Part shown: positions 1 through 8,043 of the stretch, piece by piece
How positions within the stretch are numbered: position 1 is the stretch's first letter
Layout of the letters: each line of letters opens with the position of its first letter
Assembly: GCF_010435915.1 (NCBI RefSeq)
Contig: NZ_JAAFZH010000004.1
Coordinates: 1 to 64,000, forward strand
Direction: 5' to 3'
DNA from: Spirosoma terrae
Lineage (GTDB): Bacteria; Bacteroidota; Bacteroidia; Cytophagales; Spirosomataceae
Length of the DNA stretch: 64,000 bases
Position numbers and translations under genes: made by a program
The notes under the pieces: generated by a model
Told to the model about the DNA's origin: nothing
What the model saw: only the letters and a program-made list of their open reading frames with translations
Databases searched by the model: none

Positions 1-30
1 CTATAAACTATAAACCATAAAACTGAAACT
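1..30. repeat. Heptamer-repeat arm at the window edge
   Basis: The first 30 bases consist of near-repeats of a 7-nt word (ATAAACT, ATAAACC, then a degenerate copy). They are the complement of the AGTTTAT/AGTTTTC words that form the hairpin after purA at 33680-33758. I read this as the right arm of a similar hairpin whose left arm lies outside the window. It sits directly upstream of the AraC gene. Confidence 0.4.
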
Positions 31-38
31 CCCCTTCT

Positions 39-884
39 ATGAAATTACAATTTGAAAAAATTGAGCCGGAAGTCGGAAGTTCGTTCCGGGTTGTTCATCA
101 TACGGAGCCTGAAACGTGCCGGGTTTACTGGCACTATCATCCCGAATACGAAATCGTTTATATTCCGTTTGGCGATGGCCGCCGACGTATCGGCACGAAC
201 GTATCACGCTACGATGGTGGCGAACTGGCGTTTATTGGTCCGAATCTCCCACACCTGAATTTTAGCTATGGCATAGAGGGGTTGTTTGAAGAAATTGTGG
301 TGCAACTGCGCGATGATTTCATGGGTGACAGCTTTTTGCTCCGGCCCGAGATGAGTAGCGTTCGTCGCTTGTTTGAACGGGCCCATGCCGGGCTCATCTT
401 TGGCAGTACGACCAAACAGCAGGTAGGTCCTTTGCTGGAAAAAATGCCCCAACAGCCTCCGTTTGAGCGATTACTCACCTTGTTACGGGTTTTGCAACAG
501 CTAGCCGACGCGCACGACACGGAGGCCCTTCACGCCGATGGTGTCCGGTTCGATTTAAATCCCAAGGAGCAGGAACGTATCAATCGGATTTGTCGGTACG
601 TTGAAAAACATTACGCGCAGCCACTGGATGTTCGGAAGGTTGCCGATCTGGCCAGTCTCACGGTTCCGGCCTTTTGCCGGTATTTCAAACGAATGACACA
701 GGTGACTTTCACTGATTTTGTCAATGAATACCGGGTCAATCAGGCTCGTCGGATGCTGCAATCGTCACGTACCGTTGCCGACGTGGGTTTTGCTGTTGGA
801 TTCAATAATTTATCCCATTTCAATAAAACATTTCGAGCGGTAACCGGCCAAACACCCAGTGCTTATCGAAAGGCGCTGGTCTAA
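39..884 (+). CDS. AraC-family transcriptional regulator
   Basis: 281 residues with the two-domain AraC layout. Residues about 20-110 read as a cupin-like sensor domain (WHYHPEYEIVYI, then a GELAFIGPNLPH stretch that would form the ligand pocket). Residues about 180-280 are the double helix-turn-helix AraC DNA-binding domain (VADLASLTVPAFCRYFKR and VGFNNLSHFNKTFR, ending GQTPSAYRK). It probably acts as a cytoplasmic activator responding to a sugar or other small ligand; the ligand is not readable. The next gene downstream on the same strand encodes a secreted FG-GAP protein, and a 14-bp direct repeat lies between them. The ATG at 39 is the only sensible start for a complete cupin domain. Confidence 0.9.
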   Translation: MKLQFEKIEPEVGSSFRVVHHTEPETCRVYWHYHPEYEIVYIPFGDGRRRIGTNVSRYDGGELAFIGPNLPHLNFSYGIEGLFEEIVVQLRDDFMGDSFLLRPEMSSVRRLFERAHAGLIFGSTTKQQVGPLLEKMPQQPPFERLLTLLRVLQQLADAHDTEALHADGVRFDLNPKEQERINRICRYVEKHYAQPLDVRKVADLASLTVPAFCRYFKRMTQVTFTDFVNEYRVNQARRMLQSSRTVADVGFAVGFNNLSHFNKTFRAVTGQTPSAYRKALV

Positions 885-919
885 TCCTGAACTCATGCGG
901 TTACGTATCACCAGTCAGG

Positions 920-955
920 TTAACGCACTTTCTGTATTACCTTAACGCACTTTCT
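920..955. promoter_or_regulatory. 14-bp direct repeat, 22-bp period (candidate operator)
   Basis: The word TTAACGCACTTTCT occurs twice without mismatch, at 920-933 and 942-955, so the copies sit two helical turns apart. AraC-family proteins commonly bind direct repeats with about this spacing, and the AraC gene ends only 36 bp upstream. The repeat could control the FG-GAP gene at 1094. Regulator and target are inferred. Confidence 0.4.
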
Positions 956-1093
956 CCGTTTCTCTTCATTAGAAACGTACCCGAAATGCCTTATACGGGA
1001 AGCAGTTGCCTAATAGACTGTTTCTGTCCGACACTCCGGCTAATCCTGATAAACGACCGGAGCCATTTTCCAAACCTTGACCGTTTACACTGT

Positions 1094-2248
1094 ATGCAGC
1101 GAATTATCGGTAGTTTGCTTCTTTTTTTCATGGCTATTACGTTCATAGCCTCCATTGCCCCTACGCCTACCCCGCGATTTAATCGTTATTTCGTAGCTGC
1201 CGAAAGTTACGAGTCGGTCGGTGTTTTTGACGTCGACAAGAACGATACGCTCGACATCGTTTCCGGCGATTTCTGGTACGAAGGCCCCAATTTCCGCCGT
1301 CGTCATCTGATTGGCAATGAGCCTCGTAAAGATCAGTATTACGATGATTTCTCTACGATTCCGCTTGATGTCAACGGCGATGGCTACATGGATTTCGTAA
1401 CGGGCGGCTGGTTTGATCAAACGCTACGTTGGGTCGAAAATCCAGGAGCCTCCAACAAGAAATCGACCTGGCCCTTACACGAGATCGGGAAAGTTGGCAA
1501 TGTCGAAACAACCCGGGCCTGGGACATTGACGGCGATGGGGTGCTGGATATTGTCCCTAACAACCCAAATCATCCACTGAAATACGTTAAGTTAACGAGT
1601 CCAGGGGTGTTTAAAACCGTTACGGTTGCCCCAAAACAGGGCCATGGGTTAGGTTTTGGCGATATCAATGGCGACGGCCGGGGCGATTTGATTGTTAGCG
1701 ATGGCTGGCTCGAAGCGCCCGAAAATCGGGAATCAGGTCCGTGGACACTGCATAAAGAATTTGAACTTGGCACGGCCAGCGTACCCATTATTGTTGCTGA
1801 TGTCAATGGCGACAAACTGAACGATCTGATCGTTGGACAGGGACATAGCTACGGCATTCACTGGTATGAGCAGGTACGTAACGCGCAGGGGCAACGTAGC
1901 TGGACCAAACACCTGATTGATGATAAAAACTCGCAATATCACTGTCTGGAGTGGACTGATATTACGGGCGATGGCCGACCTGATCTGGTTACGGGCAAAC
2001 GCTACCGGGCACACAACGATGGTGACCCCGGCTGTTACGACCCGGTGGGTCTATATTATTTCACCTGGGATACAGCCCGGAAACAGTTTGTTAAACACGA
2101 AATTGCTTACGGACCGGCGGGCGTCGGCAAAGGAACCGGCATTTATTTCGCGATAGCCGATTTGCACAAAAACGGCCGAAAAGACATCATAGTAGCCGGG
2201 AAAGACGGATTAGTAGTATTTTTTAACGAAGCGGGCACAAAAAAATAA
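1094..2248 (+). CDS. Secreted FG-GAP/VCBS-repeat protein
   Basis: 384 residues from the ATG at 1094, which begins a clean signal peptide (MQRIIGSLLLFFMAITFIAS). An upstream in-frame ATG at 986 would add a 36-residue leader that hides the signal, so I reject it. The mature protein carries at least six FG-GAP/VCBS motifs of the type DxDxDGxxD(I/L/F)V (for example DVNGDGYMDFVTG, DIDGDGVLDIVPN, DINGDGRGDLIVSD), predicting a calcium-binding beta-propeller. Similar proteins in Bacteroidetes are exported and often associated with sugar or polysaccharide binding. No catalytic motif is visible. It may be controlled by the AraC gene upstream. Confidence 0.8.
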   Translation: MQRIIGSLLLFFMAITFIASIAPTPTPRFNRYFVAAESYESVGVFDVDKNDTLDIVSGDFWYEGPNFRRRHLIGNEPRKDQYYDDFSTIPLDVNGDGYMDFVTGGWFDQTLRWVENPGASNKKSTWPLHEIGKVGNVETTRAWDIDGDGVLDIVPNNPNHPLKYVKLTSPGVFKTVTVAPKQGHGLGFGDINGDGRGDLIVSDGWLEAPENRESGPWTLHKEFELGTASVPIIVADVNGDKLNDLIVGQGHSYGIHWYEQVRNAQGQRSWTKHLIDDKNSQYHCLEWTDITGDGRPDLVTGKRYRAHNDGDPGCYDPVGLYYFTWDTARKQFVKHEIAYGPAGVGKGTGIYFAIADLHKNGRKDIIVAGKDGLVVFFNEAGTKK

Positions 2249-2336
2249 CAATAGTTAGTCGATCTGTTTAGAAGTTTATTGTATTTTTATCCTTCCGATT
2301 AATTACCAAAACTTCTCTTCAGATAAACGTAACTGT

Positions 2337-2744
2337 ATGCAACGAGCCCAATTAAAAGAATTTTATGGCTATGGTTTGATTGTCGGCTTACTGGTAGCCG
2401 CTCAACTTTATTCGGTTTACGTGGCCTCTACCACGGATTTACTGCTTACCTGGAAACATTACGCTGGCTTCGGCGCTACCCTTTTAGCCGGTCTATTTTG
2501 GGCTCTTCGCAAGCCAGCGTATCTGTTTTACGCCCTTGGACTAACGCTGGTTCTGGGCTACGAAAATTTACTGGGCTTTACCCCCACGCTCGATTTCACG
2601 TCAACGCAGTATTATTTTAACAATACCGCTTTCCCGGTATCGTACCAGGATTTTTCGATGTATATGCTGTTGATCTGGGCCTACGTAGCGCATGGTCGTC
2701 TACGGAACATGGCTCAATCTTTATTTCTCAGAACGAGCCGGTAG
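2337..2744 (+). CDS. Small integral membrane protein, unknown function
   Basis: 135 residues, mostly hydrophobic, with about four predicted membrane helices (roughly residues 12-32, 40-58, 62-80 and 102-122). No known motif is recognised. The basic C-terminus (RLRNMAQSLFLRTSR) suggests a cytoplasmic tail. It stands alone, 88 bp after the FG-GAP gene and converging on the oxidoreductase gene; the two share a terminator hairpin. The ATG at 2337 fits the first helix directly. Its length and hydrophobic pattern make it a credible gene, but function is open. Confidence 0.7.
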   Translation: MQRAQLKEFYGYGLIVGLLVAAQLYSVYVASTTDLLLTWKHYAGFGATLLAGLFWALRKPAYLFYALGLTLVLGYENLLGFTPTLDFTSTQYYFNNTAFPVSYQDFSMYMLLIWAYVAHGRLRNMAQSLFLRTSR

Positions 2745-2778
2745 TCAATTTTTCAGAAGTAGCTAAACCGATTCTACT

Positions 2779-2837
2779 AAAAACGTCATTGCCAGCACGA
2801 AGTAAAAGCTTTTACTCGTGCTAGCAATGACGTTTTT
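2779..2837. terminator. Bidirectional terminator between convergent genes
   Basis: Near-perfect inverted repeat centred at about 2808. Each arm is about 28 nt, starting with AAAAACGTCATT on the left and ending with AATGACGTTTTT on the right, so there is a U-run in either direction. It lies between the small membrane protein gene (+) and the oxidoreductase gene (-). Confidence 0.85.
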
Positions 2838-2857
2838 ATGGATACTGACCAAGTCTA

Positions 2858-4396
2858 CTACGCGTTCAGCGACCAACCCTGGCGGTATTCGCGCTTAACG
2901 AACTGGTTCGCATCATCGAAGTTGGTAATCTTCATGTTTTTACCATCCCACGTCAGACGTCTGCGGCCAGGATAGGTAAACCCTTTTCCATCCGCTTTGG
3001 GCTGACGAAGCGTATAGCTACGAATGGCCAGGTTACCCATCAGAACCGACTCGGTGAGCGGGCCCGCAAAGTCGAATGACGATGTAAGGGCTTTATGTTC
3101 CTTGCTGTTGAAACCAGCTTTACACGCTTCTGTCCAAAGAACCTGGTGTCCATTTTCGGGATAAACGGTCACGCCCGAACCTGCTTTTGGCTTCGGAGCT
3201 GCTTCCAGTTTCTCGCCTTTCTTTGTGTACAGTTTCGGATCATCGCCATACATACCGCAGGCAATCAAACCTTTATCTCCAATCAGGAATACGCCGTTTT
3301 CGCCATTTTCTGGGAATGGTTCGCCTTCGGGCAGCATTTCCGGACGGAACGGACGAAGTCCACCATCCAGCCAGACCATTTTCACATCCGATTTATTTTT
3401 GGCAGATGCCGGGAATTTTAGCTCAACATGCGATGATGGCGGGCAACCTTCCGGAATATATTCAGGCGTCCAGTCTTTCAGGAATACCTGGCCAATGCTG
3501 GTTTCTACTTCCGTCGGATAGCCAATACCCAGTACCCGGAATGGTACGTCCATAATATGGCAACCAATGTCGCCCAATGCGCCAGCACCGAAATTCCACC
3601 AGCCGCGCCATTTAAAGGGGTGATAAGCAGGCGTGTAACCTACTTTCTGCGCTGGTCCAAGCCACAGATCCCAGTCCAGATCGACGGGCGTTTGTTCGGC
3701 AGGTTGTGGCACGGGAATACCCTGAGGCCACACTGGGCGGTTCGTCCATAGATAAACAGTATGAACTGTACCGATCAACCCTTTGTCGAACCACTCCACC
3801 ATCTGTTTCTGCTGCGGGTTGGATGATCCCTGGTTACCCATCTGCGTAACTACTTTGTATTTCCGGGCGGCTTCAGTCAGCATCCGGGCTTCGTAGATAT
3901 TGTGCGTCAGCGGCTTCTGAACATACACGTGTTTGCCCCGTTGCATCGCTGCCATGGCTACAACCGCGTGCGTATGGTCGGCTGTCGATACCGTCACGGC
4001 ATCAATATTTTTCCCTTCCTTGTCGAGCATTTCCCGGAAGTCTTTGTACTTCTTGGCGTTCGGGTGTTTGGTGAACATCTCCTTTACGCGCGGAAGCCCC
4101 CAGTCTACGTCGCAAAGCGCAGCTACGTTATTAGCTCCGTTGTTGTATGAATTATTCACGTCGCCAAAGCCTTTACCACCAATACCAACACCGGCAATAT
4201 TAAGCTTGTCAGAAGGTGCAATAAAGCCTTTTCCGCCCAGAACGTGCCGTGGTACGATCAGGAAACTGGTAGCGGCCAGCGCTCCGGCCTGGAGGAATTG
4301 ACGCCGTGAGGTTGTGCCCTTAGTCGCGGTTGACGAATCCTGATTAGGAGCGCCGGGCGAATCCATCGAGGGCGTCGAGTTATCTGGTAGATGCAT
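2858..4396 (-). CDS. Exported Gfo/Idh/MocA-family oxidoreductase
   Basis: 512 residues. A twin-arginine signal is visible near the N-terminus (SRRQFLQAGALAATSFLIV), so the folded, cofactor-loaded enzyme is probably exported by Tat. The Rossmann NAD(P)-binding domain follows at about residues 64-190 (LNIAGVGIGGKGFGD; later AVTVSTADHTHAVVAMAA and HVYVQKPLTHN). The usual EKP lysine motif is read here as QKP, a variant I associate with secreted members of this family. The C-terminal domain carries the GGWNFG-like segment WWNFGAGALGDIGCHIMD. Such enzymes oxidise sugars or sugar derivatives; the substrate cannot be told. It is transcribed alone, convergent with the small membrane protein gene. Confidence 0.9.
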   Translation of the reverse strand: MHLPDNSTPSMDSPGAPNQDSSTATKGTTSRRQFLQAGALAATSFLIVPRHVLGGKGFIAPSDKLNIAGVGIGGKGFGDVNNSYNNGANNVAALCDVDWGLPRVKEMFTKHPNAKKYKDFREMLDKEGKNIDAVTVSTADHTHAVVAMAAMQRGKHVYVQKPLTHNIYEARMLTEAARKYKVVTQMGNQGSSNPQQKQMVEWFDKGLIGTVHTVYLWTNRPVWPQGIPVPQPAEQTPVDLDWDLWLGPAQKVGYTPAYHPFKWRGWWNFGAGALGDIGCHIMDVPFRVLGIGYPTEVETSIGQVFLKDWTPEYIPEGCPPSSHVELKFPASAKNKSDVKMVWLDGGLRPFRPEMLPEGEPFPENGENGVFLIGDKGLIACGMYGDDPKLYTKKGEKLEAAPKPKAGSGVTVYPENGHQVLWTEACKAGFNSKEHKALTSSFDFAGPLTESVLMGNLAIRSYTLRQPKADGKGFTYPGRRRLTWDGKNMKITNFDDANQFVKREYRQGWSLNA

Positions 4397-4820
4397 ATAA
4401 TAAGAGTATTGAACTAATCCATCATAGAAAAGAGGGTCAATCCATTTATTTACCCTTTTGCTATGTGTATTTTACGTTAAATCAAATTCATTCCTACGCA
4501 AATCATCTCATTTTCATTGTGATAAAATTGACATACCGTATTTATTCATTCCTTTTTTTATAGAATCTATATATTGCCTGATATTTCCTACTGAATGCAG
4601 ACTAAATTCTTCACCAATGAAAATCAGAATTCACTTCTCACGAAGATTGAGGTATCCAGACTGGTTACCCGCTTAGTTAGCCCGATGAAGGTGTGTCTGT
4701 AATGGCTATTGCGCCGGTAGTCTTTGCACCGACTGAGCCGGTGATTATTATTTCCGAGAGCTTCAGCGCGTGACTTGTAAAAAGTCCCAGCACTGCTGAG
4801 AGAAACTAAACCCACCTAGT
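4397..4820. other. Intergenic region, divergent promoters, no gene seen
   Basis: About 420 bp between the Tat-exported oxidoreductase (-) and the YhcG nuclease (+). It must hold promoters for both, and I could not place a convincing -33/-7 pair. The region is AT-rich on its left half. A 23-codon open stretch at 4702-4773 is too short and lacks a clear ribosome-binding site. I see no attachment-site repeat at this edge of the accessory patch. Confidence 0.5.
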
Positions 4821-5888
4821 ATGAACGAAACAGAAACAACAGATCAGTACAAGACTTTATTGCAGGAAATAAGTAGCCAGATTCTGCAAAGTCGCTACCG
4901 GGCAGCACGCTTGGTTAATCGCGAACTATTACTGCTCTATTTTGTCGTCGGTAAGCACTTATCCGAAAAAGTCGCAGCTGAAAAGTGGGGTTCGAAAGTA
5001 CTTGGACAGATTTCCGCTGATTTGCAGAAGCAGTTACCGGGATTGCGAGGTTTTTCTGCCACGAACATGAAAAATATGCGGCAGTTCGCGGAAGTTTATA
5101 GCCAATTGGGGTTTGCAGCAGTACACAACCCAATTGGCCAGTTGTCAACTGGCCAATTAGATGAAGACAGACTCAACGTTTTCTTAAGTGTCAGTTTTAC
5201 GCATCACATTCTTCTTCTTAACCGTTGCTCGGATTGGGAAGAAAGATGGTTTTATATGCAAAAAACGGTTGATCGGCAATGGACCGTTGAGATGCTCGAC
5301 TGGCAGATAAAAGCAAAGGTTTACCAGAAACGTGATCAAACAATACTAAATAATTTTAGTACAACGCTACCCGAAACCATCCGAGATACGGCTATCCAGG
5401 CCTTCAAAGATGAATACTTACTTGACTTCATTAATGTAGAAACCGACGACGAACGGGTTGTTGAAAAGGGTATCGTTCAGAACATCAAAGAGTTTATTCT
5501 GAAAGCGGGGAAAGGCTTTGCATTCATTGGGAATCAACACCGATTGCTAGTCGACGATGAGGAGTTTTTTGTAGACTTGCTATTTTACAATAGGCAACTG
5601 AAATGTCTGGTCGCCATTGAACTCAAGAAGGGAAAATTCAAACCCATTTACGCCGGGCAGCTCAATTTTTATCTAAACGTATTGAACGAACAGGAACGAC
5701 TTCCAGATGAAAATTCAGCTGTTGGCATTGTGCTTTGTAAAGAGAAGAATAACAAGACCGTTGAGTATGCCTTTCAGTCTATCCACAACCCAATGGGCGT
5801 AGCAACGTACCAACTTAGTTCCGACTTACCCGATCACCTACGCAATGTGTTGCCTGACCCTGAAGACCTTAAGAAACTATTAGGTTAA
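4821..5888 (+). CDS. YhcG/DUF1016 family PD-(D/E)XK nuclease
   Basis: 355 residues. Residues about 10-130 are the DUF1016 N-terminal helical domain (SRYRAARLVNRELLLLYFVVG, LSEKVAAEKWGSKVL, LPGLRGFSATNMKNMRQF). Residues about 190-340 are the YhcG nuclease domain: GKGFAFIGNQHRL, VDDEEFFVDLLFYN and VAIELKKGKFKP supply the catalytic D and ExK of a PD-(D/E)XK fold. The length is normal and the catalytic motif intact, so the enzyme is probably active on DNA. YhcG-type genes often sit inside or beside type I/III restriction or other defence loci, and this one converges on a decayed AIPR-Res locus 20 bp away. Its role is best described as a defence-associated or DNA-repair nuclease. Confidence 0.85.
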   Translation: MNETETTDQYKTLLQEISSQILQSRYRAARLVNRELLLLYFVVGKHLSEKVAAEKWGSKVLGQISADLQKQLPGLRGFSATNMKNMRQFAEVYSQLGFAAVHNPIGQLSTGQLDEDRLNVFLSVSFTHHILLLNRCSDWEERWFYMQKTVDRQWTVEMLDWQIKAKVYQKRDQTILNNFSTTLPETIRDTAIQAFKDEYLLDFINVETDDERVVEKGIVQNIKEFILKAGKGFAFIGNQHRLLVDDEEFFVDLLFYNRQLKCLVAIELKKGKFKPIYAGQLNFYLNVLNEQERLPDENSAVGIVLCKEKNNKTVEYAFQSIHNPMGVATYQLSSDLPDHLRNVLPDPEDLKKLLG

Positions 5889-5907
5889 AGAAGAATATGT
5901 AAACGTG

Positions 5908-6800
5908 TCATCTGCCAAACTGGTTAGCTAACCCAGATAGTGTTTTATTTTCTGTAATAGCATCATGAGGGATGAGGATATATTTCCAGGGTTTTCCCTC
6001 ATTCTGTAAAGCATAATTAGTGGCATTTTTGCACCATTCTACTGCAGCTTCCTTTTTCGCCAATACAGTGCCATCATTAATTTCAGACTTATTTTTAGGC
6101 TCCAGCATGTAAATAACTGTTCCAGTTTCGGCAATAAAATCGGGCTGATACTCGACAATTCCTGCCCCATTACGAGATTTGAAACTGGCCCTCTGCTGGT
6201 TTGAACCACTTCAATGCATCTCGGTCAAGTATAACTGCTAATACCCGTTCTGCATCGGAATCGAACTTCTGTACAGGATATAAACAGTGGTTAAATCCGG
6301 TAAACAGATATTTTGCCATGTTGCTTTTGTCGGTAGGGGCTACTTTATAATCCAGCATTGGCTCCTCTGCAATGACTTTGTAAGCACTTGACTTCAATTC
6401 GGTAAAGCCTTTATTAATCTTCACTTCATATCAGGCGTTTGACTCACTCCAGACATAATTAAGCATCTGTGCGTGAATAAACTGGCCGATTTGCCGTTGA
6501 TGAACCTGTATGACCCTGCGAGTCTCCTCTGTAGAAAGGTAACTCAGAAAGTGCTCAACAGGCTGGCTAGACAGTTCATAAAGTTGATCCGCCTGTTCTT
6601 CGTAACGGACATCGTTAAACCCAGCTAATTCTATTACTATATAGTCCTCCAAACGTGTATCGTTATCTGTGTAATCCGCTAATGCTATTGTTTCGAGGCT
6701 TCCCGTTCGTAAGTGCTGAATCCATAGTTCATCTGATAGGGGCTGATAATTCAGGGCGTTGACTGACAGAACAAAGGAATGAAATCCGGTTTTGGCTTCC
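5908..6800 (-). pseudogene. Remnant of type III restriction enzyme Res subunit (C-terminal part)
   Basis: Reading the minus strand from about 6795 downwards gives an almost continuous match to my memory of the Res C-terminus: TGFHSFVLSVNALNYQPL, DELWIQHLRTGSL, LEDYIVIELAGFND, HQRQIGQFIHAQM, KINKGFTELKSSAY, CLYPVQKFDSDAERV, LKWFKPAEGQFQI, YQPDFIAET, IYMLEPK, GKPWKYILIPHDAI. The PD-(D/E)XK endonuclease residues (PDF, then E-PK) survive. The reading is broken by an in-frame TGA at 6431-6433 (just before YEVKINKG) and a frameshift near 6165-6175. The helicase half is missing entirely, because the fragment is fused upstream to AIPR sequence near 6800. No functional product is expected. Confidence 0.75.
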
Positions 6801-7191
6801 CCCTTCAGTATCGATAAGTGTAATAGAAACGCGGGCAGCAGTCAGGTCTGCACCAAGGTTGTCGGCCATAAACTGAGCGGCAGAGGTAATGGTTTGCGCC
6901 CCATTCACAATAGAAAACCCATCTACGTCTAACCGTCTGTTTTTGTCGTCAGGTCTCAGTCCTTTAGTTGAAATTGTGTTTGCTAACGCCGTTGTTGAGG
7001 TAAAAGAAGTTAGCGGGTTCTTCGGTAAGCGTCCGACGTATTGCCTGGTTAACGTCTGTCTTTTTCCCCAGAAACGTTCTGATATTTTTATCGTACAGGC
7101 CAAGTCCCTATTGCTGGTATAATGCAACGAGGTCGAGCAGACGAATTAGCCCAAAATGGGTACGTCGTGGCGTCGTTTCAGGGGTTTGTTT
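6796..7191 (-). pseudogene. Remnant of AIPR-family (abortive infection) gene
   Basis: On the minus strand one frame reads THFGLIRLLDLVALYQQ, then a TAG stop at 7108-7110, then LGLYDKNIRTFLGKKTDVNQ and TLTEEPANFFYLNNGV. After a frameshift near 6985-6995 the next frame reads DDKNRRLDVDGFSIVNGAQT, then ADLTAARVSITLIDTEGG. The DKNIR..FLG, NNG and NGAQT motifs are hallmarks of AIPR proteins (PF10592 type), which occur in restriction and phage-resistance loci. At about 6800 the AIPR match stops and continues straight into Res sequence, as after a deletion. With a stop, a frameshift and a lost C-terminus the gene is dead. Confidence 0.75.
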
Positions 7192-7380
7192 TTAGGCTGC
7201 ATGTTCTTGCAAGTTAAGCAAGTTCACTGTGCCGATTTGTTGGACCATCTCAGCCTCCTTTATGGATAGTTTGAATATGGCCGAAGATAGTAGCTTGCCT
7301 GACCCTCTTTCCCGGCACACGGCAATCCTAGACAAACACCGAGCGTTAGCTGCGAAGTCTGGCAGATAGCTTGTACTCGT
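7192..7380 (-). pseudogene. Open minus-strand stretch upstream of the AIPR remnant
   Basis: A 62-codon stretch is open between TAG (7381-7383) and TAA (7192-7194), in the same frame as the first AIPR block. It reads with protein-like composition (YLPDFAANARCLSRIAV, LLSSAIFKLSIKEAEMVQQ, GTVNLLNLQEHAA). It may be further AIPR coding sequence interrupted by the TAA, or the end of a third lost gene. The only internal ATG, at 7246-7248, has AAGGAGG about 6 nt upstream but would give just 18 residues. I do not recognise the family. Confidence 0.3.
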
Positions 7381-7757
7381 CTAGAGTTTACAAGGGAAAA
7401 GAATCACGAATTGCTGTATTGATAGAACAGGCTACGCAAAAACACGTCATTCTCTATAATCTTAGGTCACGGAAGTTTGAATTTGAAAACGATCCAGTAT
7501 CAATCATAGACTTGATTGCTTGTCAGGATCGGACCGACAATGCGCCAATTGACATGGGGGCAGTAGAGCGTTCTACAAAGCGAGCTGTCAGTGAATGGCA
7601 GAAAATAACTACGTCGCCAACAGATGAACTGCGAGTTTTATGCAGCGTTTATTTAGCCCCTAAGTGGAAGAGAACGTTCTCTGATGATCTCCTCAGAAAA
7701 TTTAGGCTGAGAAAGAAAGGTCGGCATAAGAGTGCTAATAAAGATAAAGACCTTTAA
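7371..7757 (+). CDS. Hypothetical basic protein in the accessory patch
   Basis: 128 residues if started at the TTG at 7371; there is no ATG near the N-terminus and the frame opens only at a TAG at 7347, so the true start is uncertain and the gene may itself be truncated. The N-terminal part reads as mixed beta/alpha (ESRIAVLIEQATQKHVILYN) and the C-terminus is very basic (LLRKFRLRKKGRHKSANK), compatible with nucleic-acid binding. No family recognised. It abuts the decayed AIPR remnant and is followed by about 290 bp of non-coding DNA. It could be a surviving accessory gene or another remnant. Confidence 0.4.
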   Translation: MYSSRVYKGKESRIAVLIEQATQKHVILYNLRSRKFEFENDPVSIIDLIACQDRTDNAPIDMGAVERSTKRAVSEWQKITTSPTDELRVLCSVYLAPKWKRTFSDDLLRKFRLRKKGRHKSANKDKDL

Positions 7758-8043
7758 GTTTCACGAAATCGACGCACTCCCCTACATTACATTCTTGTAG
7801 AATATTACTTGGCTAGGAACTGATATTGATAGATACCAATCGTATCGGCGCACTCTTGGCTAGTCAGTCAATTTCAATGTTGCTATTGATAGATGTTACT
7901 TTTGGATTTCGCCAGGTAGTCGACGTAGTGATATGGATTCTATGTTGGCACCCAGCAAATAGAACGACAATTTTTATGGCATAATTATCAGTCAAGTCTG
8001 CTTTCCATTTGATTGACATCATGGGCAATTGATAACGTAGTGG
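7758..8043. other. Intergenic region, nothing recognised
   Basis: About 290 bp between the hypothetical accessory ORF and the convergent GH1 gene. Direct reading shows short repeated words (CGCACTC twice; TATTGATAGAT twice) but no hairpin terminator, no open frame of useful length and no repeat matching the 4.4-4.8 kb edge. Confidence 0.4.

Noticed and set aside
986..1093. N-terminal extension of the FG-GAP gene
   Set aside because: The ATG at 1094 gives a proper signal peptide; the extension is Cys/Pro-rich and does not look coding.
3187..3555. 122-residue plus-strand open frame inside the Gfo/Idh/MocA gene
   Set aside because: Antisense shadow; no signal, domain or upstream site.
4702..4773. 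23-codon open stretch upstream of the YhcG nuclease
   Set aside because: Too short, no clear ribosome-binding site, no recognisable motif.
4397..8043. Transposon or integrative element carrying the accessory patch
   Set aside because: No transposase, integrase, terminal inverted repeats or target duplication could be seen at either edge, so only an AT-richer accessory patch is claimed.
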